A stretch of DNA of 64,000 nt from Acidiphilium multivorum AIU301 (lineage in GTDB: Bacteria > Pseudomonadota > Alphaproteobacteria > Acetobacterales > Acetobacteraceae): the NCBI RefSeq assembly GCF_000202835.1, contig NC_015186.1:2419001-2483000 (forward strand), given 5' to 3'. Of the stretch, positions 47,412 through 57,035 are shown in pieces. The notes below the pieces were generated by a model that made no database searches, was not told where the DNA came from, and saw only the letters and a list, made by a program, of their open reading frames with translations. Every line of letters starts with the position of its first letter. Position 1 is the first letter of the stretch. The position numbers were made by a program, and so were the translations under genes.

Positions 47412-48992
47412 ATGCTTTATTTCACGCGCCTGAAAACCACCCTGATCGTGCTGTTCTGCGCGATCGGCGTGCTGCTCACGCTGCCGAACCTGATCAAGCG
47501 GCCGGTGCCGGGCATTCCCTGGCCACAGATCCATCTCGGCCTCGACTTGCGCGGCGGATCCTACCTGCTGATGCAGATCGACATGAACGCCGTCGTGAAG
47601 GAGCAGCTTGCGAACCTGACCGACGAGGTGCGCCACGCCCTGCTCCAGGCCGATATCGGCTATACTGATCTCGGCGGGGACGTTGCAGCGCGGCGGGTCC
47701 AGTTCAATCTCGTCAAGCCGGGCGAGGCGCCGAAGGTGCGGCAGATCCTCGCGAAGCTGGTCTCGCCGGTGGCGGCGGCCGGCGGCGCGCCGGATCTGGA
47801 CGTGAAGGTGTCGGATGCCGGAGCCGCAACGCTGACCCTCTCGCGTCCGGCACTGATCGCCAAGCAGACGCAGGCCATCGCCCAGTCGATCACCATCATC
47901 GGCCGCCGCATCGACGGCAGCGGCGTGGTGGACCCGCAGATCGCGCGGCAGGGCGCGGACCAGATCGTCATCCAGTTGCCCGGCGTGTCCGACCCGAACC
48001 AGATCAAGAAACTGCTCGGCAAGACCGCCCACATGACCTTCCACATGGTCGCGGAGGACGTCAACCCGGAGACCAAGACACCGCCGCCTGGCGTCGAGAT
48101 CCTGCCGATGAGCGATGGCAGCGGCCGGAAGCTCGCGATCCGCTCGCGCGTCGCGGTCGACGGCGCGGACCTGACCAACGCCCAGGCCGGGCAGGACCCG
48201 CAGAGCGGGCAATGGGTGGTGAACTTCACCTTCAACAGTGTCGGCGCCCGCAAATTCGCCGACATCACGACCCATAACGTCGGCAAGCTGTTCGCCATCG
48301 AGCTCGACCGCAAGATCATCGAGGCGCCGGTGATCCGCACGCCGATCGTCGGCGGGCGGGGACAGATATCGGGCAGCTTCACGGCCAAGAGCGCATCCGA
48401 CCTCGCCCTGTTGCTGCGCGCCGGGGCCCTGCCCGCCCCGCTCAAGGTGGTCGAGCAGCAGAGCGTCGGGCCGGAACTCGGCGCCGACGCGATCCGCGCC
48501 GGCATCGTCTCGCTGGCGGTGGGCTTCGTGCTGGTCATCACCTTCATGGCGAGTTTCTATGGCCTGTTCGGCTGGTTCGCGAACATCGCCCTCGTGGTCA
48601 ATCTGCTGCTGTTGATCGCCGTGCTGTCGCTCATGGGGGCGACGCTGACGCTGCCGGGCATGGCGGGCATCCTGCTGACGCTCGGCATGGCGGTGGACTC
48701 GAACGTGCTGATCAACGAGCGCGTGCGCGAGGAGGTCAAGCTCGGCCGCAAGCCGCTCGCGGCGCTGGAGGCCGGCTACAAGCGCGCCTACGGCACCATC
48801 ATCGACAGTAACGTGACGACGCTGCTGGCCCACATCATGCTGTTCATCTTCGGATCGCCGCCGGTGCGCGGCTTCGCGGTGACCATCTGTGTCGGCATCA
48901 TCACAACCCTGTTCACGTCGACCGTGCTGGTCCGGCTGATCACGGCGCGCTGGTATGTCGCGCGCCGTCCCGCCGCGCTGCCGGTTCTCTGA
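47412..48992 (+). CDS. secD: Protein translocase subunit SecD
   Basis: This 526-residue inner-membrane protein uses the proton motive force, with SecF, to pull proteins across after SecA. It has an N-terminal helix (TLIVLFCAIGVLLTLPNLI), the D1 motif IHLGLDLRGGSYLLMQIDMN, a large periplasmic domain, and five C-terminal helices with GMAVDSNVLINERVREEVKL, in which the conserved Asp helps proton conduction. The ATG at 47412 is the start. secF follows after 10 nt. The YajC gene that often precedes secD is not found here. Confidence 0.97.
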   Translation: MLYFTRLKTTLIVLFCAIGVLLTLPNLIKRPVPGIPWPQIHLGLDLRGGSYLLMQIDMNAVVKEQLANLTDEVRHALLQADIGYTDLGGDVAARRVQFNLVKPGEAPKVRQILAKLVSPVAAAGGAPDLDVKVSDAGAATLTLSRPALIAKQTQAIAQSITIIGRRIDGSGVVDPQIARQGADQIVIQLPGVSDPNQIKKLLGKTAHMTFHMVAEDVNPETKTPPPGVEILPMSDGSGRKLAIRSRVAVDGADLTNAQAGQDPQSGQWVVNFTFNSVGARKFADITTHNVGKLFAIELDRKIIEAPVIRTPIVGGRGQISGSFTAKSASDLALLLRAGALPAPLKVVEQQSVGPELGADAIRAGIVSLAVGFVLVITFMASFYGLFGWFANIALVVNLLLLIAVLSLMGATLTLPGMAGILLTLGMAVDSNVLINERVREEVKLGRKPLAALEAGYKRAYGTIIDSNVTTLLAHIMLFIFGSPPVRGFAVTICVGIITTLFTSTVLVRLITARWYVARRPAALPVL

Positions 48993-49002
48993 GGCCCGCG
49001 CC

Positions 49003-49983
49003 ATGAAATTCCTCACCCGCCCCGCCTTCCGCCTGGTGCCGGACGGCACGCGCATCCAGTTCATGAAGGGACGGTTCATCGGCCTCGCGGTCTCGGCCAT
49101 TCTCTCGACCGCGTCGGTGATCCTGTTCTTTCATCCCGGCCTCAATCTCGGCCTCGATTTCCGGGGCGGCGTCGTCATTCAGGTGGCAACGCCGCAGAAG
49201 CCGGACTTCACCAGGCTGCGCGCGGAACTCGCGGCCGTTCACCTCCCCGGTGCCTCGCTGCAGAGCTTCGGCGGCGACAAGGGCGTGCTGATCAGCCTCG
49301 AATCCCAGGACAATGCGAAGGATACGCAGAAATCCCTCGCCGCCGCGGAAGGAGTGGTGAAGCAGAACCTGCCCGGTGCGAAGATCCTCTCGACCCAGGC
49401 GATCGGCGCCTCGGTCTCGGCGACACTGTTCCAGCAGGGGCTGATCGCGCTCGGGATCAGCTTCCTGATGATCCTGGTCTACATCTGGTTCCGCTTCGAG
49501 TGGCAGTTCGCCGTCGGCGCGGTGGCGACGCTGATCCTCGACGTGACCAAGACGATCGGCTTCATGGTCATCACCCGCCTGCCCTTCGACCTGGTGACCA
49601 TCGCCGCGATCCTGACCGTGATCGGCTATTCGACCAACGACAAGGTGGTTGTGTATGACCGGATGCGGGAAAACCTGCGCAAATACAAGACCATGCCGCT
49701 GCGCGAGCTGATCGACCTGTCGATCAACGAAACCCTCAACCGCACGCTCGGCACATCCAGCACGGTGTTCCTCGCCGCCCTGCCGCTTGCCCTGTTCGGC
49801 GGCGCCTCGCTCTCCGGCTTCGCCTGGGTGATGCTGTTCGGCATCGTCGTCGGCACCTCGTCGTCGATCTATATCGCGGCGCCGATCCTGCTGCTGCTCG
49901 GCGAGCACCGGTTGCGCCGGGGCAACCCGAAAGTCGCCGACGATCCGACCGTCGCGAAGGACACGGCCCGCGCCTCGCGCTGA
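49003..49983 (+). CDS. secF: Protein translocase subunit SecF
   Basis: This 326-residue partner of SecD has six helices. The D1-like motif is LNLGLDFRGGVVIQVATPQ, and the membrane part has FLMILVYIWFRFEWQFAVGA, ILDVTKTIGFMVIT and TVIGYSTNDKVVVYDRMREN, which is diagnostic for SecF. The start MKFLTRPAFRLVPDGTRIQF fits the family; an earlier in-frame ATG lies inside secD. It is followed by a 79-nt gap with a 7-bp hairpin (CGCCTTC/GAAGGCG, 49990-50020) and then a DUF3775 gene. Confidence 0.97.
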   Translation: MKFLTRPAFRLVPDGTRIQFMKGRFIGLAVSAILSTASVILFFHPGLNLGLDFRGGVVIQVATPQKPDFTRLRAELAAVHLPGASLQSFGGDKGVLISLESQDNAKDTQKSLAAAEGVVKQNLPGAKILSTQAIGASVSATLFQQGLIALGISFLMILVYIWFRFEWQFAVGAVATLILDVTKTIGFMVITRLPFDLVTIAAILTVIGYSTNDKVVVYDRMRENLRKYKTMPLRELIDLSINETLNRTLGTSSTVFLAALPLALFGGASLSGFAWVMLFGIVVGTSSSIYIAAPILLLLGEHRLRRGNPKVADDPTVAKDTARASR

Positions 49984-50062
49984 GAGACTCGCCTTCCGGA
50001 GGACTTCAAACCCGAAGGCGCAATGCACAGATCCGGAGTCGCACCGATGAGGAGACCCCGCC

Positions 50063-50533
50063 ATGGCCGATCCGGATCGTGACAGGAAACGCGTGATCGA
50101 CACCGAGGAACCCGAGCCGGTTCCGCTCGAAATCCCGCCCGAGCATGTCGCCTTCATTATCCTCAAGGCACGCGCCGTCGAGGCCCATTTGCCGCCGGTC
50201 GAGCCGGAGGAAGAGCCCGAAGCGGGCACGCCTCCGCCCGAGGAGGAGACCGACATGCTCGACGAGCAGGCCGGCGATGAAAGCGAGACGGAGTTGCGGG
50301 AGGCCATCGACCTTCTGTCCGACGAGGCCGCGACCGACCTGCTGGCTCTCTTTCTTGTCGGCCGCGGTGATTTCGGCAGGGAGGAGTGGGCCGACGCCCG
50401 CGCCCAGGCGGCGGAGCAGATCAACGGCAACCTTGCTGATGACCTGCTCGGCGAAACCGGCCTCGGCGACATGCTCGAGGAAGGGCTGAACGCGCTCGGC
50501 TATGCGCCCGAGGCTCTCGAACCGGACGCCTGA
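50063..50533 (+). CDS. DUF3775-family protein
   Basis: This 156-residue acidic protein has two parts. The N-terminal ~75 residues are Pro/Glu-rich and probably disordered (VEPEEEPEAGTPPPEEE). The C-terminal DUF3775 domain has REAIDLLSDEAATDLLALFL and VGRGDFGREEWADARAQAAE, then GDMLEEGLNALGYAPE. DUF3775 proteins are small, helical and uncharacterised. The gene may follow secDF in one transcript (79 nt). Its stop is only 3 nt from the convergent SGNH hydrolase stop. Confidence 0.85.
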   Translation: MADPDRDRKRVIDTEEPEPVPLEIPPEHVAFIILKARAVEAHLPPVEPEEEPEAGTPPPEEETDMLDEQAGDESETELREAIDLLSDEAATDLLALFLVGRGDFGREEWADARAQAAEQINGNLADDLLGETGLGDMLEEGLNALGYAPEALEPDA

Positions 50534-50536
50534 ACG

Positions 50537-51253
50537 CTATTTCACCGCAGCGACGATCGAATCGGCCAGCGCCGCCGCGGTGCAGGCATAGCCCCGATCG
50601 TTCATGTGCATGCCATCGGCGGCGAGGAAACCGGAGGGATCGGCGCCGGCGCGCGCCCAGGCGCGCATGAGCACATCGCGCGAGAACAGGCCCACCCGGT
50701 AGCGCCGGGCCAGATGAGCAAGGGCGGCGTTGATCCGCGCATTGTCGGGCGAGTGCAACAGGCGGCGCGACCGCTGGTTATCCATCAGCACCACATCGAG
50801 ATTGGCTGCGCGAAGTCTGCGCAATCCCTGCTCCACCAGAGCGGTGAACCGGTCCGGTGATTCGCCGCGCATCGCCGCATTGGCGCCGACCTGCCAGATG
50901 ACCAGCACGGGCCGCAGGGCGAGCACATCGCGCTCCATCCGGCGGTCCTCGCGCAGCGCGTCCTCGCCGCTGATGCCGCGATTGATCACGCTGATCTCCG
51001 CGTCCGGCAACCGGTCGCCAAGGTCGTCCTGCAACATCGCGGGATAGGAATCGCCGATGTCGTGCGCCATCGCCCCCCAGGTGGATGACGAACCGATCGC
51101 CGCGATCACGACCGGCTGGCCCTGGTGGATCGCGGCCCGCAGATGCGGCAGACGCAGATATTGCACCGGCACGGTCGGGCAGGACGGCGCGGCCGCCGCC
51201 GTCCCGGCCAATGCGAAAAGCAGCAGGAGACTAGGAAACAGACGGTTTGGCAT
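50537..51253 (-). CDS. Exported SGNH/GDSL hydrolase
   Basis: This 238-residue precursor has a signal peptide ([20 protein letters not shown], cleaved near AAAA) and an SGNH esterase core. The block I serine is in VVIAAIGSSSTWGAMAHDIG (the GDS motif appears as GSS), block II Gly in INRGISGEDA, block III Asn in WQVGANAAMRGE, and block V Asp/His in FLAADGMHMNDRGY. It would cleave acyl or acetyl esters in the periplasm. Its start overlaps the end of opgC by 23 nt, so the two are coupled. A glucan-modifying role is inference from the neighbour. Confidence 0.88.
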   Translation of the reverse strand: MPNRLFPSLLLLFALAGTAAAAPSCPTVPVQYLRLPHLRAAIHQGQPVVIAAIGSSSTWGAMAHDIGDSYPAMLQDDLGDRLPDAEISVINRGISGEDALREDRRMERDVLALRPVLVIWQVGANAAMRGESPDRFTALVEQGLRRLRAANLDVVLMDNQRSRRLLHSPDNARINAALAHLARRYRVGLFSRDVLMRAWARAGADPSGFLAADGMHMNDRGYACTAAALADSIVAAVK

Positions 51254-52337
51254 CTTTCACCCTGTACCAGGCGGCGATCGCGGCGACGCCGAGCAGCGCG
51301 GCGAGACCGGCGAGATTGACGACGATCTGCATCGCCCAGCCGTCATCGGTGTCCATCACGATGCGCCCGGCATAGGAGAGCAGGATACTCGCGCAATAGG
51401 TTGGCAGGCCGTACTGGCCGATCAGGACGAAGACGCGGGCGAGGCGGCTGCTCAGAAACCGTCCTTCGGCGCGGACATGGCGGGAGGCGAGCCAGGCAAG
51501 CGAGAGAATGGAGGCCAGCCGGTACGGATGCAGGCCGGTCTTGTCGATATTGCTCACGAATGGCTTGAGCAGTGGCGGGATGTGCTTCGCGAGGGACGGC
51601 TCGATCCATGTGGTCAGCAGGATCGCGAAGCCGATCAGCAGCAGCACGACCGCAACCGCATCGGTCGCGAGAACGGGCAAATCCGGCTTGCCATAGCGCG
51701 AGAACAGCATGCCGAGGACGAAGAGCAACTGCCAGGTGAACGGGTTGAAGTACCAGCCGTGGCCACTGTGGGTCGGCAGGTTCCAGCCATAGATCCGTGC
51801 GCCGGCATAGAGCGCGAAACTGAGCACGAGCAGTGCGCGCGGAAAGCGCAGCATGAAGAGCAACGGCGCGATGCCGCCCATGATGGCGACATAGAGCGGC
51901 AGGACATTCAGATAGGCCGGCTGGTAGAGCAGCGGCACGGCCTCGATGATCGCCGAAAGCGGCTTCGCAACCAGATGATCGATTCCCACCCCGGAAATGT
52001 ATTGCGGCCGCGCGAACCAGATGGCCGCAAGCGCCACCTGCGCTGCGAACAGCACGAAGAGGAAAATATGCGCGATATAGAGCGTCCAGGCGCGTTTGAG
52101 CATGTCGGCCGAGGCGGAAAGTGGCCCCGCGCGATCCATCTTGCGGCCATAGACAAGGGCGGCGGCAAAGCCGGCAAGCAGGATGAAGATTTCCGTCGCG
52201 TCGTTCAGTGCGAGGTTGCGCACGGTGAAGCGGGCCAGCGTGTCGTGCGGGATATGGTCGAGAAAGATGCAGAACAGCGCGATGCCGCGGAAGAAATCGA
52301 CCCTGAGGTCGCGCCCGTCGCGGACGAGTTGCATCAT
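51231..52337 (-). CDS. opgC: OpgC-family membrane acyltransferase
   Basis: This 368-residue polytopic protein belongs to the OpgC group, which succinylates osmoregulated periplasmic glucans. It opens [20 protein letters not shown], then [20 protein letters not shown], the family signature with the conserved D-F-R-G and acidic residue, and [20 protein letters not shown]. About ten membrane helices follow. The tandem ATGATG start overlaps the recR stop (TGA) by 4 nt, so it is translationally coupled to a DNA-repair gene. An SGNH esterase gene overlaps its 3' end. No opgG/opgH glucan synthase genes are nearby. Confidence 0.9.
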   Translation of the reverse strand: MMQLVRDGRDLRVDFFRGIALFCIFLDHIPHDTLARFTVRNLALNDATEIFILLAGFAAALVYGRKMDRAGPLSASADMLKRAWTLYIAHIFLFVLFAAQVALAAIWFARPQYISGVGIDHLVAKPLSAIIEAVPLLYQPAYLNVLPLYVAIMGGIAPLLFMLRFPRALLVLSFALYAGARIYGWNLPTHSGHGWYFNPFTWQLLFVLGMLFSRYGKPDLPVLATDAVAVVLLLIGFAILLTTWIEPSLAKHIPPLLKPFVSNIDKTGLHPYRLASILSLAWLASRHVRAEGRFLSSRLARVFVLIGQYGLPTYCASILLSYAGRIVMDTDDGWAMQIVVNLAGLAALLGVAAIAAWYRVKDAKPSVS

Positions 52338-52924
52338 CCGGCAGCGCGGCGGGCGGAAAGCGCGAGGGCGAGTGTGCCCTCGTCGAGGATTTCGATACTG
52401 CCGCCGACGGGAACGCCCTGGGCAAGCCGGGTAACGCTCACGCCACAGGTTGCGAGCCGTTCGGTGAGATAATGCGCGGTGGCCTGGCCATCGACGGTGG
52501 CCGGCAGGGCGAGAATCACCTCGCGCACCGATCCGTCGAGCCGGGCGACGAGTCGGTCGATGCCGAGATCTTCGGGGCCATGGCCGGCAATGGCCGACAA
52601 CAGGCCGCCGAGGACATGATAGCGGCCGCGATAGACTGCCGCGCGTTCCAGCGCCCATTGATCGGCCACCGTCTCGACCACGCAGATCAGCGGTTCGCGG
52701 GCGGCATCGGCGCAGATCATGCAGGGTTGTTGGGAATCCAGTCCGCCGCAGGTCGGGCAGACGGCGACGCGCTGGCAAGCGGCATCAAGGGCCGCGATCA
52801 GCGGCAGCAGGCGCTGCTCGCGCTCGGCCATCAGCCGCAGCACGATGCGCCGCGCCGAACGCGGCCCGAGACCCGGCAGCCGCGCCATCAGCCCGACCAG
52901 CCGCTCGATCTCCGGGCCCATCAT
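52334..52924 (-). CDS. recR: Recombination protein RecR
   Basis: This 196-residue protein loads RecA at gaps with RecF and RecO. It has an N-terminal helix-hairpin-helix ([20 protein letters not shown]), a C4 zinc finger at Cys56, 59, 68 and 71 ([20 protein letters not shown]), and a Toprim domain with [20 protein letters not shown] and [20 protein letters not shown]. Two adjacent ATGs form the start; the first is used. It lies 25 nt after ebfC, in the classical dnaX-ebfC-recR order, and its stop overlaps the opgC start. Confidence 0.97.
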   Translation of the reverse strand: MMGPEIERLVGLMARLPGLGPRSARRIVLRLMAEREQRLLPLIAALDAACQRVAVCPTCGGLDSQQPCMICADAAREPLICVVETVADQWALERAAVYRGRYHVLGGLLSAIAGHGPEDLGIDRLVARLDGSVREVILALPATVDGQATAHYLTERLATCGVSVTRLAQGVPVGGSIEILDEGTLALALSARRAAG

Positions 52925-52949
52925 CGCAGGAATATCCGCCTATGCAGCC

Positions 52950-53273
52950 TCAGAACGGCAGCTTCATGCCGGGCGGCAGCGAAATCCCGCCCGTCACTTT
53001 CTGCATTTCCTCGGCAGCGAGGGTTTCCAGCCGCGACTTGGCGTCGCGATGGGCGGCGACGATCAGGTCCTGAAGCATCTCGGCATCGTTCGGGTCGATC
53101 AGCTTGGGATCGATCTCGATCCCCTTCATCTCCCCCTTGCCGGACAGCGTGACCTTCACCAGGCCGGCGCCGGCCTCGCCCCGGATCTCCATGGCTTCGA
53201 GACGCGCCTGCATCTCCTGCATGTTCTGCTGCATCTGCTGGGCCTGCTTCATCAGGCCGGCGAGGTTCTTCAT
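52950..53273 (-). CDS. ebfC: YbaB/EbfC-family nucleoid-associated protein
   Basis: This 107-residue protein binds DNA as a tweezer-like dimer. It has the long first helix [20 protein letters not shown] and the core [20 protein letters not shown], then [20 protein letters not shown]. The C-terminal tail, rich in Gly/Pro/Met ([13 protein letters not shown]), is typical. The ATG overlaps the dnaX stop by one base (TGATG). Conserved position between dnaX and recR supports the call. Confidence 0.95.
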   Translation of the reverse strand: MKNLAGLMKQAQQMQQNMQEMQARLEAMEIRGEAGAGLVKVTLSGKGEMKGIEIDPKLIDPNDAEMLQDLIVAAHRDAKSRLETLAAEEMQKVTGGISLPPGMKLPF

Positions 53274-55117
53274 CAGTCGATCTCCATGGCATCGGCGATA
53301 TCGTCGTCGGAAATCGGCGGGACATCGTCGAAGCGGTCATCATCCATCACGGGCGGCTCCGCAAGGGCGGGCGGCGCGTCGACCTCGACGCTCGCGATCT
53401 TCGCCCCAGGAAACGTCTCGAAGATGGCCCTGACCAGCGGATGGTCGAGTGCCTCGTTGCGCGCCGTCTCGCGTGCCGTGGTTTCGGCCTCGACCATACT
53501 CGGTGCGCCGGCGGCGCGGGACAGGGCGATGGTCCATCGCCGTCCGGTTTCCGCCTCGAGAAACCTGGCGAGGCGGGACGAAAGATCGCGAGGCGCCTCG
53601 GGGGTAAGGTTCAGTTCGATCACCGGCGGCGCGAACCGCACCAGCCGGGCATCGTGGCGGAGATGGGCATAGAGCAAGGCGTCCCGCTTCTCGCCGGCCA
53701 GGGCAATCACGTCCTCGAACCGGGCAAGGCGCGGGGCCGTTGCCGGGGCGGTCTCGGCCGGCGCGACCGGGGCGCCGTTCACCACCGCCCTTGGGGCCGG
53801 GCCGGGCGCGGACGCGGGCGCGGCATTGCCGCGGGCCACCGTCCCCTCGCCAGACAGGCGCCGAACCAGTTCGCCGGGTGGCGGCAGGTCGGACACGTAG
53901 CAGAGGCGGATCAGGATCATGTCGGCGGCGGCGCGCCGGTCGGTCGCCTGCTCCACCTCGGCGACGCCCTTGAGCAGCATCTGCCAGAGGCGGCCGAGAA
54001 ACGGCACCGAAAGCCGCGCGGCCAGCGGCGCGCCACGGGCGCGGTCGAGCTCGGGCAATTCGCTGCCCTCGGCCAGGGCCGGGATCGCCTTCAGGCGCGA
54101 GAGCGTATGGGCGAGGCCGAGCAGATCCTGCATCACCAATACCGGATCGGCGCCGGCTTCATGCGCGCGGTCCATCACGCCGAGCGCACCGGCGGGATCG
54201 CCGGCGGCGACGGCCTCCAGCAGATCGAAGACCATGCCGCGATCGGCCAGGCCGAGCATGTCGGCCACCAGTTCGGCCGTGACCGGCGCCCCCTCATCGG
54301 CCCGGGCGATCGCCTGGTCGAGCAGGGAGAGCCCGTCGCGCACCGACCCGTCGGCGGCGCGCGCGACGGCGTCGAGCGCGCCACCTTCGACCGCGACCGC
54401 CTCCTTCTCCGCGATGCGGGCAAAATGCGCGGCCAGCACATCGACCGGCACCCGCTTGAGGTCGAAACGCTGGCAGCGCGAGAGCACGGTGATCGGCACC
54501 TTGCGGATTTCCGTGGTGGCGAACACGAATTTCACGTGCGGCGGCGGTTCCTCCAGCGTCTTGAGCAGCGCGTTGAACGCGTTGCGCGAGAGCATGTGGA
54601 CCTCGTCGACGATGAACACCTTGGTGCGGGCGATCATCGGGCGGAAGCGCGTCGCCTCGATGATCTCGCGCACGTCGTCGACCCCGGTGTTCGAGGCCGC
54701 GTCCATCTCCACCACGTCGGGGTGGCGGTCGGCGAGGATCGCCACGCAATTATCGCACACGCCGCAGGGATCGGGCGTGGGACCGCCCTGCCCGTCCGCC
54801 CCGGTGCAGTTCAGCGCGCGGGCGAGGATCCGCGCCGTTGTCGTCTTGCCCACACCGCGCACGCCGGTGAGCATGAAGGCGTGGGCGATGCGGTTCATCG
54901 CGAAGGCGTTGCGCAGGGTGCGGACCAGCCCGTCCTGGCCGATCAGGTCATCGAAGGTGGTCGGGCGGTATTTGCGGGCGAGGACGCGGTAGGACTCGGC
55001 ATGGACCGGGGCGGCGGCCTCGGGCAATTCGTCGTCGCCGAACAGCGACGGTCCCGGCGGCGGCGGCTCGGACCTGGGCTGATCGTCCGTCTCGTCGTCG
55101 TCGAACAGACCGGCCAT
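53273..55117 (-). CDS. dnaX: DNA polymerase III subunits gamma/tau
   Basis: This 614-residue clamp loader ATPase has Walker A in [20 protein letters not shown], a zinc finger with cysteines spread over [20 protein letters not shown], then Walker B as [20 protein letters not shown] and the arginine-finger/sensor region [20 protein letters not shown]. Domain III follows to about residue 385. The C-terminal ~230 residues are Ala/Pro-rich and form the tau part that contacts DnaB and the polymerase. An N-terminal extension of ~45 residues (acidic, Pro-rich) precedes [21 protein letters not shown] did not see a clear slippage signal for gamma. The SRP RNA gene lies just upstream on the same strand. 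Confidence 0.97.
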   Translation of the reverse strand: MAGLFDDDETDDQPRSEPPPPGPSLFGDDELPEAAAPVHAESYRVLARKYRPTTFDDLIGQDGLVRTLRNAFAMNRIAHAFMLTGVRGVGKTTTARILARALNCTGADGQGGPTPDPCGVCDNCVAILADRHPDVVEMDAASNTGVDDVREIIEATRFRPMIARTKVFIVDEVHMLSRNAFNALLKTLEEPPPHVKFVFATTEIRKVPITVLSRCQRFDLKRVPVDVLAAHFARIAEKEAVAVEGGALDAVARAADGSVRDGLSLLDQAIARADEGAPVTAELVADMLGLADRGMVFDLLEAVAAGDPAGALGVMDRAHEAGADPVLVMQDLLGLAHTLSRLKAIPALAEGSELPELDRARGAPLAARLSVPFLGRLWQMLLKGVAEVEQATDRRAAADMILIRLCYVSDLPPPGELVRRLSGEGTVARGNAAPASAPGPAPRAVVNGAPVAPAETAPATAPRLARFEDVIALAGEKRDALLYAHLRHDARLVRFAPPVIELNLTPEAPRDLSSRLARFLEAETGRRWTIALSRAAGAPSMVEAETTARETARNEALDHPLVRAIFETFPGAKIASVEVDAPPALAEPPVMDDDRFDDVPPISDDDIADAMEID

Positions 55118-55150
55118 GCGCCTCCGATGAGCTGGGCTGGATTGAGAGGT

Positions 55151-55247
55151 GGGAGACCGGAACCGCGACCCGTGCGGAAACTCGTTGCGGCTGCTGCCTT
55201 CCGGCCCTGACCGGGTTGGCGAGGCGCCCGTCCGCGACCGGCCTCCC
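55151..55247 (-). ncRNA. ffs: Signal recognition particle RNA, small bacterial (4.5S) type
   Basis: The ~97-nt RNA has the invariant SRP core GGTCAGGGCCGGAAGGCAGC followed by AGCC, which binds Ffh through the symmetric and asymmetric loops and the GGAA-type tetraloop. The ends pair perfectly over 10 bp (GGGAGGCCGG with CCGGTCTCCC), fixing the limits. The location directly upstream of dnaX on the same strand is common in alphaproteobacteria. Confidence 0.95.
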
Positions 55248-55253
55248 GCTTTC

Positions 55254-55282
55254 CATATCTATCCTTTGAAGCCTCTTTGCAA
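55254..55282 (-). promoter_or_regulatory. Predicted promoter of ffs
   Basis: On the minus strand TTGCAA (55282-55277), a 17-nt spacer and GATATG (55259-55254) end 6 nt before the RNA 5' end deduced from base pairing at 55247. The -10 matches weakly, but spacing to the start point is right. The transcript may continue into dnaX. Confidence 0.5.
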
Positions 55283-55324
55283 GGCCGGCTTGCCGGCACC
55301 GTGGACCGGTGCCACCTTCCCGCC

Positions 55325-56236
55325 ATGCACGATATTTCGCTCCCTTCCGCCCTGCTCTACAGCTCCGCCCGGCTCGACCGCGCCAGCCACCGCCGCACCG
55401 ATGCCGACTGGCTGGCCGCGGCCCGCGCCGATACGGGCGCCGGCTTCGTCGCCTACTGGCGCGGCAAGCTGCTGATCGCTCCCGAACCGGAACCCCGCGC
55501 CGTGCTCGATGCCCCGCCGCGCGAGGACGCGGGGGAAAGCGTCTTTCTCGGGCTGATGAACGGCAGCCCGGTCTTCGCCGTCGATCTTTCGGCACATGAC
55601 GCGCCACTCGATGCTTTGCACCGTCCGCGCGGCGCGTTTCTCGAACTGCGCGGGCTGACTGCAACGCTGCCGGCCGAGGAGGCCGGGCTGCTCGCCACGG
55701 CGCGCGGCCTGCTCTACTGGCAATCCCGCCACAAATTCTGCGGCGTGTGCGGCGGCGCCTGCGCTCCCGAACGCGGCGGCCACACCATGCGCTGCGCGCA
55801 ATGCGGCACCGAGCATTTCCCGCGCACCGATCCGGCGGTGATCATGCTGGTTGCGAAAGGCGACCGCGTGCTGCTCGGCCAGTCACAGAAATTTCCGCCC
55901 GAGCGGAACATGTTCTCGACCCTCGCCGGCTTCGTCGAACCGGGCGAAAGTCTCGAAGATGCGGTGCGCCGCGAAACCCTTGAAGAGGTCGGCGTTCACG
56001 TGGGAACGGTTTCCTATACCGGCAGCCAGCCCTGGCCGTTTCCGGCCTCACTGATGCTGGGTTTCCGTGCCGAAGCGGTGAGCGAGGCGATCACGCTCGA
56101 CGCCGAGGAAATGCGCGCCGCCGCGTGGTTCACCCGCGCGGATCTCGCGAACCGCCGCGAGGCGGGCTTCAACCTGCCGCCACGGGATTCGATCGCGCGC
56201 AAGCTGATCGATGACTGGATTGCCGAGGAGCATTGA
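55325..56236 (+). CDS. nudC: NAD(+) diphosphatase / RNA decapping Nudix hydrolase NudC
   Basis: This 303-residue enzyme cleaves NADH/NAD to mononucleotides and in other bacteria removes NAD caps from RNA. A C4 zinc ribbon is present at Cys139, 142, 157 and 160 (KFCGVCGGACAPERGG and MRCAQCGTEHFPRTDP). The Nudix box at about 202-224 reads GFVEPGESLEDAVRRETLEE, then VGV, fully canonical. The NudC-specific SQPWPFPASLMLGF motif follows. I chose the start MHDISLPSALLYSSARLDRA at 55325; an ATG sixteen codons earlier is less likely. It diverges from ffs; their 5' regions overlap. Confidence 0.95.
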   Translation: MHDISLPSALLYSSARLDRASHRRTDADWLAAARADTGAGFVAYWRGKLLIAPEPEPRAVLDAPPREDAGESVFLGLMNGSPVFAVDLSAHDAPLDALHRPRGAFLELRGLTATLPAEEAGLLATARGLLYWQSRHKFCGVCGGACAPERGGHTMRCAQCGTEHFPRTDPAVIMLVAKGDRVLLGQSQKFPPERNMFSTLAGFVEPGESLEDAVRRETLEEVGVHVGTVSYTGSQPWPFPASLMLGFRAEAVSEAITLDAEEMRAAAWFTRADLANRREAGFNLPPRDSIARKLIDDWIAEEH

Positions 56237-56263
56237 ACCAGACACCGAATTGTCATCAGATAA

Positions 56264-56295
56264 CGTTTGATATCGAACGAATTGCGTCGTATAGC
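56264..56295 (+). promoter_or_regulatory. Predicted wrbA promoter with overlapping palindromic operator
   Basis: A -35 TTGATA (56267-56272), a 17-nt spacer and a -10 TATAGC (56290-56295) make a good sigma-70 promoter. The -35 lies inside the near-perfect palindrome CGTTTGATATCGAACG (56264-56279, one mismatched pair), the layout of a repressor site. The -10 is the same hexamer as in the rplK promoter. Confidence 0.6.
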
Positions 56296-56325
56296 GGGCG
56301 CATCACAACCTGACGGAGAGTCGAA

Positions 56326-56925
56326 ATGGCGAAAGTTCTTGTGCTCTACTACAGCACCTGGGGCCATGTTGAGACGATGGCCAAGGCCGTGGCGGAAGGG
56401 GCGAAGGCCGCCGGAGCGGAGGTGACGCTGAAGCGCGTGCCGGAGACCATGCCGGAAGACACCGCGAAGGCGATCCACGCAAAGACCGACCAGGACGCGC
56501 CGGTCGCAACGCCGGCGGAACTCGCCGACTACGACGCGATCATTTTCGGCACGCCCACGCGCTTCGGCAACATGTGCGGCCAGATGCGCAATTTCCTCGA
56601 CCAGACCGGCGGCCTCTGGGCCAAGGGCGCGCTGATCGGCAAGGTCGGCTCGGTCTTCGCCTCGACCGGCACCCAGCATGGCGGCCAGGAAACCACCATC
56701 ACCTCGTTCCATACCACGCTGTTCCATCACGGCATGATCGTGGTCGGCGTTCCGTATTCCAACCCGGAGCTGACCAACATGAACGAGATCACCGGCGGCA
56801 CGCCGTATGGCGCAACCACACTGGCCGGCGCCGACGGTTCCCGCCAGCCAAGCGCCAACGAACTCGCCATTGCCCGCGCGCAGGGCAAGCATGTCGCCGG
56901 GATCGCCGCAAAGCTCGCCGGCTAA
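56326..56925 (+). CDS. wrbA: NAD(P)H:quinone oxidoreductase type IV, WrbA
   Basis: This 199-residue flavodoxin-like FMN protein reduces quinones by two electrons and so avoids semiquinone radicals. The FMN phosphate loop is [17 protein letters not shown], the second FMN segment is [20 protein letters not shown] and the third is [20 protein letters not shown]. The length matches the family (~198). A GGAGAG lies before the ATG. It has its own promoter with a palindrome over the -35 and a terminator hairpin downstream, so it is monocistronic. Confidence 0.96.
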
Positions 56926-56935
56926 ACGGACGAAC

Positions 56936-56962
56936 GGGCGGCGCCGCAAGGGCCGCCCTTTG
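56936..56962 (+). terminator. Hairpin terminator after wrbA
   Basis: GGGCGGC (56936-56942) and GCCGCCC (56952-56958) form a 7-bp GC stem with a 9-nt loop, followed by TTTGT. It begins 10 nt after the wrbA stop. The U-tract is short. Confidence 0.65.
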
Positions 56963-57035
56963 TCCCCGTCTTGTCATATGACTTCACCGGGACAGCGGGG
57001 TAGACGGGGGCCGAATTGATCGATGGAGGTCCCGC

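Noticed and set aside
46992-49100. 702-codon minus-strand frame antisense to secD
   Set aside because: SecD is certain on the plus strand, and the frame also crosses the Gfo/Idh start in another register.
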